In this document: piece by piece, positions 15,150 through 24,433 of the stretch | Layout: each line of letters starts with the position of its first letter | Position numbering within the stretch: position 1 is the stretch's first letter | Source of the DNA: Agathobaculum sp. Marseille-P7918 | Lineage (GTDB): Bacteria; Bacillota; Clostridia; Oscillospirales; Butyricicoccaceae | Assembly: GCF_900625105.1 (NCBI RefSeq) | Contig: NZ_UYYD01000010.1 | Span: forward strand, 1 to 64,000 | DNA length: 64,000 nucleotides | Direction of reading: 5' to 3' | Notes under the pieces: model-generated | What the model saw: the letters and a program-made list of their open reading frames with translations, nothing else | Database searches by the model: none | Told to the model about the DNA's origin: nothing | Made by a program: the position numbers and the translations under genes

Positions 15150-15815
15150 ATGGACCTTGCTGATTTTTTCGCGATTGATAAACTGTCCGAGCACGACGAA
15201 GAGCAGCTGCTCCAGTCCGCCATGCAGTTGCAGCAGATGATGATGCTGTACGAAGCGGGCATCCGGGAAATCAAAACCAAACTGGATATTTTGAACGATG
15301 AATCCCACCTTTCGGGCAAACCCAGCCCGATCGACTCGATCAAAAGCCGTATCAAGACGCCGCGCAGCATCATCGGCAAGCTCAAGCGCCGCGGCTTTCC
15401 GATCTCGCTGCAATCCATGATGGAAAACCTCAATGACATCGGCGGCATCCGCGTGATCTGCCCGTTCATCGAGGATATCTATACCGTGGCCGATATGCTC
15501 ATGCGGCAGGATGACCTGACCCTCATCGAGCGCAAGGATTATATTCAAAATCCTAAGCCGAATGGCTACCGCAGCCTGCATCTGATTCTGGAAGTGCCGA
15601 TTTTCCTGTCCGACCGTACACAGCCGGTGCATATCGAATTGCAGCTGCGCACGATCGCGATGGACTTCTGGGCCAGCCTGGAGCATCAGCTGCGCTATAA
15701 GTCCAACGTAGAAGTGCCCGCGCATATTTCGGACGACCTCAAGGCCTGCGCGGATGTGATTGCGGCAACCGATGAGGAGATGCAGCGCATCGCCAAGGAA
15801 TTACATGTACTCTGA
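15150..15815 (+). CDS. Small alarmone synthetase (GTP pyrophosphokinase family, RelQ/YjbM-like)
   Basis: 221 residues, the length of single-domain RelQ/RelP enzymes. The RelA_SpoT synthetase signatures are visible: IKSRIKTPRSIIGKLKRRG, NDIGGIRVICPF, ERKDYIQNPKPNGYRSLHL, and VHIELQLRTIAMDFWASLEHQL. It transfers pyrophosphate from ATP to GDP or GTP to make (p)ppGpp. No hydrolase or ACT/TGS domain is present. It is followed after 18 bases by rmuC and shares its promoter. Confidence 0.92.
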   Translation: MDLADFFAIDKLSEHDEEQLLQSAMQLQQMMMLYEAGIREIKTKLDILNDESHLSGKPSPIDSIKSRIKTPRSIIGKLKRRGFPISLQSMMENLNDIGGIRVICPFIEDIYTVADMLMRQDDLTLIERKDYIQNPKPNGYRSLHLILEVPIFLSDRTQPVHIELQLRTIAMDFWASLEHQLRYKSNVEVPAHISDDLKACADVIAATDEEMQRIAKELHVL

Positions 15816-15833
15816 ACCGAAAGGAATCCCCCT

Positions 15834-17099
15834 ATGCAATATATTCCCGTTATCACGCTGGCGCTGGTCGCCGTGTTGCTTGTGCTGGTCATCGTGCTGC
15901 TCGTGCGGCAGCGGCCGCAGGACAGCGGCGGCGCGCACGGCTCGATCACGGCGCTGGGCACACTGGTCAGCCAGAACCTGCGCGAGGGCCGCGAAGCGCA
16001 GCTGAACCAGCTTGCCGCCATGGACAAAAGCCTTGCCGGCAAAATGACCGGCGTGACCGATCAGCTCGGCCAGTTCGAGCGGCGGCTGCACGGCTTCACT
16101 GCGGAAACCACACAGAATCTGGAGAACATCCGCGTCACGGTGGACCACAACCTGCGCGCGATGCAGGTGGATAACAACAAAAAGCTGGACGATATGCGTC
16201 AGATTGTGGACGAAAAGCTGCAAAAGACGCTTTCCGAGCGCATGAATGAGTCCTTTCGGCTGGTCAATGAGCGGCTCGAGCAGGTCTACAAGGGCCTGGG
16301 TGAGATGCAGACGCTCGCGCAGGGCGTGGGCGATCTGAAAAAGGTGCTGACCAACGTCAAAACCCGCGGTATTGTGGGCGAAATTCAGTTGGGCGCGATT
16401 TTGGAGGACATCCTCGCGCCCGAGCAGTACGCCGTCAATGTCGCCACGCGGCCGGGCAGCCGCAATGTGGTTGAGTATGCGGTCAAGCTGCCCGCGGAGG
16501 ACGGCGGCCACGTCTGGCTGCCGATCGACTCCAAGTTCCCGGGCGATACTTACGGCGCGCTGCGCGACGCCTATGAGGACGGCTCGCGCGAGCAGATCGA
16601 CGCCTGCGTCAAGCAGCTGATCGCAACCCTCAAGGCCGAAGCCAAGGATATCCGCGACAAGTATCTGGAGCCGCCGTATACGACCGAGTTCGGCATCCTG
16701 TTTTTGCCGTTTGAAGGCTTGTATGCCGAGGCGGTCAGCCGCGGCATGGTCGAGGTGCTCCAGCGGGAGTACCATGTCAATCTCGCAGGTCCCAGCACGA
16801 TGGCGGCGCTGCTCAACTCGCTGCAGATGTCGTTCCGCACGATCGCGATCCAAAAGCGCTCGGGCGAGGTGTGGAGCGTATTGGGTGCGGTCAAGACCGA
16901 GTTTGATAAGTTTGAAGCCTGCCTGACGCAGACGCAGACCCGCCTGGATCAGGCCAGCCGGGAGCTGGATAAGCTGGTAGGCACGCGCACGCGCGCGATC
17001 CGCCGCAAGCTCAAGGGCGTGACCGAGCTGAGCGAAGCGGAAAGCGAGTCGGTGCTCGGGCTGACGGATGGCGCGGGCGCACCGGAAGAGGAAGAATAA
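15834..17099 (+). CDS. rmuC: DNA recombination protein RmuC
   Basis: 421 residues: an N-terminal transmembrane helix (about 5-24), a long coiled-coil region (about 40-165), then the RmuC domain with TRGIVGEIQLGAIL, YAVKLP, WLPIDSKFPGD, and LAGPSTMAALLNSLQM, the conserved nuclease-like core. RmuC proteins limit recombination at inverted repeats; the biochemical activity is not well defined. It is the last gene of the unit before a strong terminator. Confidence 0.92.
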   Translation: MQYIPVITLALVAVLLVLVIVLLVRQRPQDSGGAHGSITALGTLVSQNLREGREAQLNQLAAMDKSLAGKMTGVTDQLGQFERRLHGFTAETTQNLENIRVTVDHNLRAMQVDNNKKLDDMRQIVDEKLQKTLSERMNESFRLVNERLEQVYKGLGEMQTLAQGVGDLKKVLTNVKTRGIVGEIQLGAILEDILAPEQYAVNVATRPGSRNVVEYAVKLPAEDGGHVWLPIDSKFPGDTYGALRDAYEDGSREQIDACVKQLIATLKAEAKDIRDKYLEPPYTTEFGILFLPFEGLYAEAVSRGMVEVLQREYHVNLAGPSTMAALLNSLQMSFRTIAIQKRSGEVWSVLGAVKTEFDKFEACLTQTQTRLDQASRELDKLVGTRTRAIRRKLKGVTELSEAESESVLGLTDGAGAPEEEE

Positions 17100-17109
17100 C
17101 GCCAAAGCA

Positions 17110-17137
17110 AAAGGGCTGTCCCGCGGGACAGCCCTTC
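17110..17137 (+). terminator. Terminator after rmuC
   Basis: AAGGGCTGTCCCG and CGGGACAGCCCTT form a perfect inverted repeat followed by a weak T stretch. Confidence 0.85.
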
Positions 17138-17231
17138 ATAAATTCTTAAGAAATATTTCACAGTTTTGTGCAGGACATGCCGCGGAAAACCGGATACAAT
17201 AAAAGCAGAAAAACGACAGGAGGATCGTGGT

Positions 17232-17336
17232 ATGAAGCAGGACCAGCAAAAGACAAACGGACTGTGGGCGTTGTTCCAGCACTGGGCGGATGTTTTCTTC
17301 GGCCCGATCGAACGCGGCAAATACCGCGGCTGGTAA
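17232..17336 (+). CDS. 34-residue predicted protein
   Basis: A short frame with an AGGAGG ribosome-binding site before the ATG at 17232 and a terminator 16 bases after its stop. The product starts MKQDQQKTNG and has an aromatic amphipathic middle (LWALFQHWADVFFG) and a basic end (ERGKYRGW). No family is recognised. The isolated unit suggests a real small gene, but coding is not proven. Confidence 0.5.
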   Translation: MKQDQQKTNGLWALFQHWADVFFGPIERGKYRGW

Positions 17337-17351
17337 CCAAAACGGCAATTT

Positions 17352-17394
17352 AACGTCCCTGCGGCCAACGGGTTTGGCTGCGGGGACGTTTTGT
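17352..17394. terminator. Terminator between the 34-aa gene and the response regulator gene
   Basis: AACGTCCCTGCGGCC and GGCTGCGGGGACGTT form a stem with a T run on the plus side; it can serve both convergent genes. Confidence 0.75.
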
Positions 17395-18068
17395 TATGTT
17401 TCGATGTAATAGCCTACGCCGCGTTCCGCGTGAATCTGCGCTGCCGAACCGATCGTGCGCAGCTTGCGGCGCACGAGGGACAGATAGACCTCAATCGCGT
17501 TGTAGGCGGATTCGGTGTCCAGCCCCCAGACCTTTTGCCGCAGGGTCTCGCGGGGCAGGACCTGACCGGTGTGTAGCAGGAACAGCTCGATCAGCTGCAA
17601 TTCCTTGCAGGATAGCCGGACTTCGCCCTTCGGGCCGTGCAGCAGGCAGTGCCCGCGGTCGAGTGACAGGTCGCCCGCCTGCAGCAGGCGGGGCTGCAAA
17701 ACCGGGCTGCGCCGGCTGAGCGCGCGTATGCGCGCGAGCAGCTCGCCGAGCAGATAGGGTTGGGTCAGCACATCGTCCGCGCCGGCGTCCAGCACCAGAA
17801 TGCGGTCGCGCGCGGACAGATGTGCTGCCACGATCAGCAGCGGCACGGACATGCCGTCCTCCCGCAGCGCGGGCAGGAGCGCAGCCAACTGCTGCGCAGC
17901 CGCTTTGCCTGTGCTGTCGGTCAACAGGACTGCGACGTCATACAGTCCCTCCGGGCAGAGCAGTGGTTCCGTGCCGGGCATTGGGATATGGTCGTATAGA
18001 ATATGGTCGCGCCGGAGCGCTTGCGGAATCTTTTCATTCTCCGTTTCCCCAATCAGAAGAACACGCAT
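17394..18068 (-). CDS. Response regulator-like protein with degenerate receiver
   Basis: 224 residues. The C-terminal half is a normal OmpR-type winged helix (CKELQLIELFLLHTGQV, YLSLVRRKLR, ERGVGYYIE). The N-terminal receiver lacks its key residues: the acidic pocket reads IGETE, the phospho-acceptor position in YDVAVLL is Leu, the switch Thr region reads VAAHLS, and the conserved Lys is Gln (LTQPY). It is thus unlikely to be phosphorylated in the usual way. No histidine kinase is beside it. It is divergent from the MacAB-like pump operon, whose promoter has direct repeats. Confidence 0.88.
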   Translation of the reverse strand: MRVLLIGETENEKIPQALRRDHILYDHIPMPGTEPLLCPEGLYDVAVLLTDSTGKAAAQQLAALLPALREDGMSVPLLIVAAHLSARDRILVLDAGADDVLTQPYLLGELLARIRALSRRSPVLQPRLLQAGDLSLDRGHCLLHGPKGEVRLSCKELQLIELFLLHTGQVLPRETLRQKVWGLDTESAYNAIEVYLSLVRRKLRTIGSAAQIHAERGVGYYIET

Positions 18069-18161
18069 GAAGAATCTCCTTTCCTTCGGGGGTGCTTCTC
18101 ATTGTGATAGTTTTTTGTGGAGTTTTTGTGTCTGGGCGATGGAAAAATTGTTAAGTTGCGG

Positions 18162-18198
18162 TTTCTTCAATCTTTCTTCAAACCATTGCGCTTATGAT
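18162..18198 (+). promoter_or_regulatory. Pump operon promoter with TTTCTTCAA direct repeats
   Basis: TTTCTTCAA occurs at 18162-18170 and 18173-18181, an 11-base period that fits tandem binding of an OmpR-family dimer. TATGAT at 18193-18198 is the likely -10, and the second repeat covers the -35. The divergent response regulator is the likely binder. Confidence 0.5.
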
Positions 18199-18236
18199 GT
18201 AACGCGGCAATAGACCGGAGCAGGAGGGAGCATAGA

Positions 18237-20072
18237 TTGAAACTGCCGTTTGATACATTGCGAGGGAAAAAGCCGCGCAAGGGAAGAAAGCTGTTTTCGT
18301 TCCGCAAAGCGGAGACCGAGCAGCCGCAGACGGATGCGGCGCCCGGCGCGCACAGCAAAAAGAAAAAGCGCGGGAAGCTGAAAAAGAAGGTGGTCATCCC
18401 GGCCGTACTGATCGTTGTGCTGGTCGGCGGTTTGGGTGTGCGGCACTTTTTGCTGGCGGGGAAGGACGAGGTCACCCAGACCTATACCGAGAGCGAAGCG
18501 TCCCGGCAGGACATTCAGCTGACCCTGTCCGCAACCGGCACCATCGAGCCGGCCAACCAGTACGAGGTGACCAGCGCCGTGCAGGGCGAGGTGCTCTCCT
18601 GCACGTTTGAGGAAGGCGACGAGGTCAAAAAGGGCGATGTACTGTATGAGATCGACAGCACGGACGCGCAGAACTCGATCGAGCAGGCGGAGCTGTCGCT
18701 TCAGCAGAGTCAGAACAGCTATAACCAGACGGTCGAGAGCCTGGATGATCTCAATGTCAAGTCGGACAAATCCGGCGTAGTGACCAAACTGTATGTTGAG
18801 GTGGGCGATCAGGTGCAGGCGGGGGCGACGATTGCGGATGTGCGCGATTCTTCGTCCATGGAGCTGACCGTGCCGTTCAATTCCGCGGACGCGGCTTCGT
18901 TTGGTGTGGGCGCGACGGCAACCGTCACGCTCGACGGCTCGTTTGAGACGCTTACCGGCGCGGTCACGGCGATCGATGCGGCGGATACCGTGCTGGACGG
19001 TTATCAGATCGTCCGTTATGTTACCATCCGGGTGAGCAATCCGGGCGGCCTGTCCACCTCGTCGGCGGCCAGCGCAACGATAAACGGCGTAGCCTGCAAT
19101 CAGGGCGCAAACTTTACTTATCTGTCCGAATTTACCATCACTGCCGATACCGCCGGCAAGGTGGCGAGCCTGTCCATCCGGGAAGGCTCGTCCGTGTCGG
19201 CGGGACAGACCGTAGCGACGCTGTCTTCCACCTCGGTGGCAAATCAGGTCGAGAACAGCAAGCTGTCGCTTGCGCAGCAGGAGCTTTCCTATCAGAATAC
19301 CGTGGATAAGCTGGACGACTACACGATTACTGCCCCCATCGACGGCACGGTGATCACCAAAAACACCAAGGTCGGCGATACGCTGGACGCCACCAACGGC
19401 CAGACCACGCTGGCCGTCATCTACGACCTGTCCTATCTGACCTTTGATATCTCGCTCGATGAGCTGGATATCAATGAGGTCGCAGTTGGCCAGACGGTCA
19501 ACATCACCTGCGATTCGCTCGAGGATGCAGGCACAATTGAGGGCGTGGTGACTAAAGTTTCGGTTGCAGGCACGACCGCCAACGGGGTAACCAGCTATCC
19601 GGTCACCGTGCAGATCGACAATCCGCCGGAGGATCTGCTGCCCGGTATGAACGTGGACGCGACCATTGTGGTCGAAGAGGCGACGGATGCGATCGCGGTG
19701 CCGATTGCTGCGGTGCAGCGCGGCAATGTGGTCTATGTCAAGGATGACAGCGCCAAAAATACGGACGGCACAATGGTGAACGGCACGCTGCTGCCCGACG
19801 GCTGGAAGGCGGTTGAGGTGGAAACCGGCCTGTCGGATGCGAACTACATCGAGATCGTTTCCGGTATTGCAGAAGGCGATATCGTTTATGTGCCGCAGGT
19901 GATCCGTGAGTCGTCCGAGGAGCAGGGCGAGATGGGTGAGATGCCCGGCGGTATGGGCGGCATGGGTGGTATGTCCGGCGGCGATATGGGCGGCATGCCC
20001 TCCGGCGGCGGAGGCGGCATGCCTTCTGGAGGCGGCGGTATGCCTTCGGGCGGCGGAGGCGGTATGCCGTGA
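18237..20072 (+). CDS. HlyD/MacA-type efflux adaptor subunit
   Basis: 611 residues from a TTG start with AGGAGGGAG upstream. A basic N-terminus and a transmembrane helix (about 45-66) lead to paired biotinyl-lipoyl-like domains ([21 protein letters not shown] split by coiled coils, and [15 protein letters not shown]) and beta-barrel regions, as in MacA and YknX. The last 50 residues are almost only Gly, Met, Pro and Ser (repeated GGMPSGGGG). The adaptor couples the MacB-like ABC transporter encoded next to an extracellular path. The stop overlaps the ATPase start. Confidence 0.88.
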   Translation: MKLPFDTLRGKKPRKGRKLFSFRKAETEQPQTDAAPGAHSKKKKRGKLKKKVVIPAVLIVVLVGGLGVRHFLLAGKDEVTQTYTESEASRQDIQLTLSATGTIEPANQYEVTSAVQGEVLSCTFEEGDEVKKGDVLYEIDSTDAQNSIEQAELSLQQSQNSYNQTVESLDDLNVKSDKSGVVTKLYVEVGDQVQAGATIADVRDSSSMELTVPFNSADAASFGVGATATVTLDGSFETLTGAVTAIDAADTVLDGYQIVRYVTIRVSNPGGLSTSSAASATINGVACNQGANFTYLSEFTITADTAGKVASLSIREGSSVSAGQTVATLSSTSVANQVENSKLSLAQQELSYQNTVDKLDDYTITAPIDGTVITKNTKVGDTLDATNGQTTLAVIYDLSYLTFDISLDELDINEVAVGQTVNITCDSLEDAGTIEGVVTKVSVAGTTANGVTSYPVTVQIDNPPEDLLPGMNVDATIVVEEATDAIAVPIAAVQRGNVVYVKDDSAKNTDGTMVNGTLLPDGWKAVEVETGLSDANYIEIVSGIAEGDIVYVPQVIRESSEEQGEMGEMPGGMGGMGGMSGGDMGGMPSGGGGGMPSGGGGMPSGGGGGMP

Positions 20073-20803
20073 GCCGGATACAGCAAACCGCAGCCCAAAC
20101 GCCGCTCATCGAGCTGCGCGATATCTATAAGATCTACCATATGGGTGACACCGATGTGCATGCGTCGGACGGCGTTTCCATGAAAATTTACCGGGGCGAG
20201 TTCGTGGCGATCGTCGGCCAGTCCGGTTCGGGCAAGAGTACGCTGATGAATATCATCGGCTGTCTGGATGTGCCGACAAGCGGGCAGTATTTGTTAAACG
20301 GTGAGGACGTGTCCGAGCTGACCGATGATGAGCAGGCCGAGATCCGCAACAAAACGCTCGGCTTTATCTTCCAGCAATACAACCTGATTCCCAAACTGAA
20401 CGTGCAGGAAAATGTCGAACTGTCGCTTTTATACGCCGGTATGCCGGCGGACGAGCGCGCTGAGCGGGCGCGCTATCAGATCGCGCGCGTCGGCCTTGCG
20501 GGCAAGGAGAAAAACCTGCCGAGTCAGCTTTCCGGCGGTCAGCAGCAGCGTGTGTCCATTGCCCGCGCGCTCGCGGGCAACCCGTCGGTCATTCTGGCCG
20601 ACGAGCCGACCGGCGCGCTGGATTCGCGCACCAGCCGGGAAGTGCTGGACTTCCTGCGCAAACTCAATGACGAGGGCAACACCATCGTCCTGATTACGCA
20701 CGACAACAGCATTGCGCAGGAGGCCAAGCGGGTCATCCGCGTGGCGGACGGTAAAATCATTTTTGATGGCCCGGCGCGTGAGGCCTTCCCGAGAGGAGAC
20801 TGA
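20069..20803 (+). CDS. MacB/YknY-like ABC transporter ATP-binding protein
   Basis: 244 residues, GTG start overlapping the adaptor stop. Walker A is GQSGSGKST, the Q-loop lies in [10 protein letters not shown], the signature is LSGGQQQR, and Walker B is [12 protein letters not shown], followed by the H-loop ITHD. It is the separate ATPase of a LolD/MacB-type exporter and powers the permease encoded next. Confidence 0.93.
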   Translation: MSRIQQTAAQTPLIELRDIYKIYHMGDTDVHASDGVSMKIYRGEFVAIVGQSGSGKSTLMNIIGCLDVPTSGQYLLNGEDVSELTDDEQAEIRNKTLGFIFQQYNLIPKLNVQENVELSLLYAGMPADERAERARYQIARVGLAGKEKNLPSQLSGGQQQRVSIARALAGNPSVILADEPTGALDSRTSREVLDFLRKLNDEGNTIVLITHDNSIAQEAKRVIRVADGKIIFDGPAREAFPRGD

Positions 20804-20806
20804 CGG

Positions 20807-21982
20807 ATGGGATTTACACAGGCGTTCAAGCTGGCGCTCAAAAGTCTGGCGGGCAGCAAACTGCGCGCGTTTCTGACCATGCTGGGCATCATCATCGGCG
20901 TCGGCTCGGTGATCATTCTGGTTTCCCTCATGCAGGGCATGACGGGTGAGGTCACCTCGATGTTTGAGGACATGGGCACCAATGTGCTGACCGTCAATGT
21001 CACCGGCCGCGGCTCGTCCCGCACGGTGGACGTGGACGATATGTATGACCTGTATGAGCAAAACACCGATGTGTTCATGGGCATGAGCCCGACGGTGTCG
21101 GTTATGGGTTCGGTCAAAACATCGACCGGTTCGGACAGCTTTTCGTCCACCACGGTCAGCGGCGTGTCCGAGCAGTATGCCGAGATCAACGACCTCGGGC
21201 TGCAAAGCGGCCGCTTCATCAGCTATGCTGACCTCGAGGCGCGCAGCAAGGTGGCGGTCGTCGGCGCCTATGTGGCGAACATGCTGGGCGGGAACGCGGT
21301 CGGGCAGACGGTCAAGGTTAACGGCAATGCGCTGATCGTGGTCGGCGTATTGGCAGCGCAGGACGACGCGTCCGAAGGCTCGGCGGATGACTGCATCTAT
21401 CTGCCGTATACGACGGCCTCCAAGCTGACCTTTGGCGAGATCTCAACCTATACCTTTGCCACATGGGATGCCTCGCTGAACACACAGGGCACGACCATTC
21501 TGGACAATGCACTGTATGCGGTGTTTGAAAACGAGGATTTTTATACCATCTCCGACATGCAGGAGATGATTGACTCGATGGAAGAGATGATCGGGATGAT
21601 GACCATGGTGCTGGTCGGCATTGCAGGCATTTCGCTGCTGGTCGGCGGCATCGGCATTATGAACATTATGCTCGTGTCGGTCACCGAGCGCACGCGCGAG
21701 ATCGGCATCCGCAAATCGCTGGGCGCAAAGCGGCGCGATATCATGCGCCAGTTCGTCATCGAGGCGGGAACGACCTCGGCGCTCGGCGGCGTGATCGGTA
21801 TTGTGTTCGGCGCGGCGGTGGCGGTGTCGCTCGGGCAGCTGATCGGTATCAACGCGACCCCTTCGGTGAGCGCGGTCGGGGTCAGCTTCGGCGTTTCAGT
21901 GTTCATCGGCGTGTTTTTCGGCTTCATGCCAGCGAGCAAGGCGGCAAAACTCAACCCGATCGATGCGCTGCGCTATGATTAA
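20807..21982 (+). CDS. MacB/YknZ-like ABC transporter permease
   Basis: 391 residues. One N-terminal transmembrane helix (LTMLGIIIGVGSVIILVS), a large extracellular MacB_PCD domain (about 45-240), then three helices in an FtsX domain (GIAGISLLVGGIGIMNIMLVS, the conserved SVTERTREIGIRKSLGAKR loop, and two further helices). It pairs with the ATPase and adaptor as a mechanotransmission-type exporter of peptides, antibiotics or envelope molecules; the substrate is not known. Confidence 0.92.
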   Translation: MGFTQAFKLALKSLAGSKLRAFLTMLGIIIGVGSVIILVSLMQGMTGEVTSMFEDMGTNVLTVNVTGRGSSRTVDVDDMYDLYEQNTDVFMGMSPTVSVMGSVKTSTGSDSFSSTTVSGVSEQYAEINDLGLQSGRFISYADLEARSKVAVVGAYVANMLGGNAVGQTVKVNGNALIVVGVLAAQDDASEGSADDCIYLPYTTASKLTFGEISTYTFATWDASLNTQGTTILDNALYAVFENEDFYTISDMQEMIDSMEEMIGMMTMVLVGIAGISLLVGGIGIMNIMLVSVTERTREIGIRKSLGAKRRDIMRQFVIEAGTTSALGGVIGIVFGAAVAVSLGQLIGINATPSVSAVGVSFGVSVFIGVFFGFMPASKAAKLNPIDALRYD

Positions 21983-21995
21983 AAGGAGGAAGAAC

Positions 21996-23843
21996 ATGAA
22001 AAAACTGATTTCGCTCGTGCTCGCGGCGGCGGTCCTGCTTGGCTGCCTGCCGGCGGCGCTTGCCGCGTCCGTGGCGTCGGAGAGCGTGGTCGAACAGGTG
22101 ATCCGCGCGGCTGGCATCATGGTGGGCAACACGAGCGGCAACCTGAATCTGGACAAATCGGTCACCCGCGCGGAATATGCCAAGATGCTGGTCGCAGCGT
22201 CCAGCTACAAAGACAAGGTGGCGGGTACGTCCAATGTTTCCCCCTTCTCCGATGTGCCGTATACGCATTGGGCGGCGGGCTACATCAAAACCGCGGTGCA
22301 GCAGGGCTGGCTGACCGGCTATCTGGACGGCAGCTACAAGCCGGATAAGACGGTCACGCTGGAAGAGGCAGCGACCGGCTGCCTCAAGCTGCTCGGCTAC
22401 ACAACTGAGGACTTTTCCGGTTCGTACCCGTATGGTCAGTTGGCGCTGTATCAGTCGCTCGGGCTGGACACGGGCGTGACCGCGTCGCAGGGCACGACCA
22501 TGACCCGCCGCAACATGATGTACCTGTTTTACAACCTGCTCAACGCGGATACCAAGGATGGGCAGGTGTATGCCCAGACACTGGGTTATACGCTGAACAG
22601 CAACGGCGAGATCGACTACCTGAGCATGGTTTCCGACACGATGGAAGGGCCGTTTGTCGTGGAGGGCAGCCTGTCCGATCTGGTTTCGAGTGCGGGCAGG
22701 ACGGTTTACCGCAACGGCTATGCATCCACGGCCGACGCGGTGCAGCAGTATGACGTAATTTATTATAACGATTCGGCCATCTGGGCCTATGCCAACGCGG
22801 TCAGCGGCACCTATCAGGCGGCGTCTCCGTCCGCTTCTTCGCCGACCTCGGTGACGGTGGCGGGCAATACCTATGAGATCGAGACGAGCGAAGCCGCCTA
22901 TGCGCTGTCCACGCTGGGCGGGCTGAATATCGGCGATATCGTGACCCTGCTGCTCGGACGGGACGGCAAGGTGGCCTACGCGCTGCCGGCGGAGGATTAT
23001 GCCTCCGCCGTGGCCGGCGTAGTGACGGCGGTCGGTACGGGCACCTATCACAACGCGGTCGGCAACGCCTATACGACGCGCACGGTCACGGTGGCGGCGA
23101 CCGACGGCAATTGTTACACTTATCCCTGCTCCAAAACCTCGATTGAAGAGGGCGATTTGGTTTCGATCGGTTTCGGCTCGTCCGGAACCGATGTTTCTAT
23201 CCTGCCGTCTTCGTCGGTGACCGGTACGGTATCCGGTCACACGATCGGCAGCAAAACCATGGCGGATGATATCCGCATCTTGGACGTAAATGACACCAGC
23301 ACCGTGCGTGTGTATTATTCCCGCTTAAACGGTGCGGTGCTGGACAGCCGGGATGTGCGGTATTATGCGGAAAATGAGGACGGTGAGATCACCGATCTGA
23401 TTCTGAACGACTTTACGGGTGACCTGTACGAATATGGCATCATCACCTCGGTGGAGGAGGAGTCGAATGACATGAGCCTGTCCGGCAGTTATACCTATCT
23501 GCTGAACGGTGAAAAGCAGACGATCGCGACGAGCGGCAAAACGCTCGGCGCCAAGACCGGCCCGGCGCGGCTGACGATCGAAAACGGGCAGCTCGCCGCG
23601 ACGCGCACCCTGTATCAGATCAAGAATCCGGACAGCATCACCCAGCTTGGCGTGACCAAGGATGAGGAAAGTTGGCTGTTTGCGGATGCCTGCGCGGTGT
23701 ATCTGTATGACAATTCGGCGTACAGCCTGCTTTCGCTCAACGAATTGCGCAACAACTTTGATGCGTACAACATCACCTGCTATTATGACAACGACACGGA
23801 TGACGGCGGCCGCATCCGCATCATCGTGGCGCGGCCGGCATAA
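21996..23843 (+). CDS. S-layer homology domain protein
   Basis: 615 residues with a signal peptide (MKKLISLVLAAAVLLG..., cleavage near ALAAS). Residues about 38-180 contain SLH repeats (VTRAEYAKMLVAA, FSDVPYTHWAAGYIKTAV, GYLDGSYKPDKTVTLEEA), which bind pyruvylated secondary cell-wall polysaccharide. The rest is Thr/Ser-rich with repeated beta segments of unknown role. AAAAGGAGG precedes the ATG. It follows the pump permease by 13 bases, so the two may be co-expressed. CsaB, which makes the SLH ligand, is encoded at 33962-36211. Confidence 0.88.
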   Translation: MKKLISLVLAAAVLLGCLPAALAASVASESVVEQVIRAAGIMVGNTSGNLNLDKSVTRAEYAKMLVAASSYKDKVAGTSNVSPFSDVPYTHWAAGYIKTAVQQGWLTGYLDGSYKPDKTVTLEEAATGCLKLLGYTTEDFSGSYPYGQLALYQSLGLDTGVTASQGTTMTRRNMMYLFYNLLNADTKDGQVYAQTLGYTLNSNGEIDYLSMVSDTMEGPFVVEGSLSDLVSSAGRTVYRNGYASTADAVQQYDVIYYNDSAIWAYANAVSGTYQAASPSASSPTSVTVAGNTYEIETSEAAYALSTLGGLNIGDIVTLLLGRDGKVAYALPAEDYASAVAGVVTAVGTGTYHNAVGNAYTTRTVTVAATDGNCYTYPCSKTSIEEGDLVSIGFGSSGTDVSILPSSSVTGTVSGHTIGSKTMADDIRILDVNDTSTVRVYYSRLNGAVLDSRDVRYYAENEDGEITDLILNDFTGDLYEYGIITSVEEESNDMSLSGSYTYLLNGEKQTIATSGKTLGAKTGPARLTIENGQLAATRTLYQIKNPDSITQLGVTKDEESWLFADACAVYLYDNSAYSLLSLNELRNNFDAYNITCYYDNDTDDGGRIRIIVARPA

Positions 23844-23855
23844 GGTCGGACGAAA

Positions 23856-23885
23856 AAAGGGTTTCTCCTATGGAGAAACCCTTTG
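23856..23885 (+). terminator. Terminator after the SLH protein gene
   Basis: AAAGGGTTTCTCC and GGAGAAACCCTTT form a perfect stem with a three-base loop. Confidence 0.88.
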
Positions 23886-23892
23886 ATATTTC

Positions 23893-23921
23893 TTGCGCTT
23901 TGCACAAACAAAAGATATAAT
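23893..23921 (+). promoter_or_regulatory. Sigma-A promoter of the ybaK-like gene
   Basis: TTGCGC (23893-23898) and TATAAT (23916-23921), spacer 17; the start codon is at 23954. Confidence 0.75.
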
Positions 23922-23953
23922 ATCTGTATAAAATGCAGATTGGAGCGAGAACA

Positions 23954-24433
23954 ATGGCTTCGGATAAAACCAATGTAATGCGTGTGCTCGAGCAGCATAA
24001 AATCGCGTATACCGCACATGAATATCCGCACGGCAAGGAAGCGGTGGACGGCGTGAGCGTGTCCAAACTGCTGGGACTGAACGTCGATCAGGTGTTCAAA
24101 ACGCTGGTCGCGCGCGGCCGCTCGGGCAGTTTTCATGTATTTGTCATCCCGGTGGCCAAAGAGCTTGACCTGAAAAAGGCCGCCAAGGCCGCGGGAGAAA
24201 AGTCGGTGGAGCTGGTGCATGTCAAGGAGCTGCTGGGCCTGACCGGCTATGTGCGCGGCGGCTGCTCGCCGGTGGGCATGAAAAAGGCGTTTGCCACTGT
24301 GTTTGACGAGAGCGTCAACACTATCCCGACCGTGATCGTGTCGGCGGGCAAGATCGGCTACCAGATCGAGTGCGCCCCGGCGGATTTGATCGCGCTGACG
24401 CGGGCCAAAACCGCGCCCATCACGACGGACTGA
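23954..24433 (+). CDS. ybaK: Cys-tRNA(Pro)/Cys-tRNA(Cys) deacylase YbaK/EbsC family
   Basis: 159 residues. The YbaK core is clear: EYPHGKEAVDGVSVSKLLGL, VFKTLVARG, VIPVAKELDLKKAAKAAG, VELVHVKELLGLTGYVRGGCSPVGMKK and the end IGYQIECAPADL. The conserved Lys in VFKTLV is the catalytic one. The enzyme hydrolyses mischarged Cys-tRNA(Pro). The ATG at 23954 has GGAG upstream. Its 3' end overlaps the convergent gene by 14 bases. Confidence 0.92.
   Translation: MASDKTNVMRVLEQHKIAYTAHEYPHGKEAVDGVSVSKLLGLNVDQVFKTLVARGRSGSFHVFVIPVAKELDLKKAAKAAGEKSVELVHVKELLGLTGYVRGGCSPVGMKKAFATVFDESVNTIPTVIVSAGKIGYQIECAPADLIALTRAKTAPITTD

Noticed and set aside
19930-20072. Short tandem DNA repeats at the end of the adaptor gene
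   Set aside because: They encode Gly/Met/Pro-rich protein repeats in frame; not a CRISPR or mobile repeat array.
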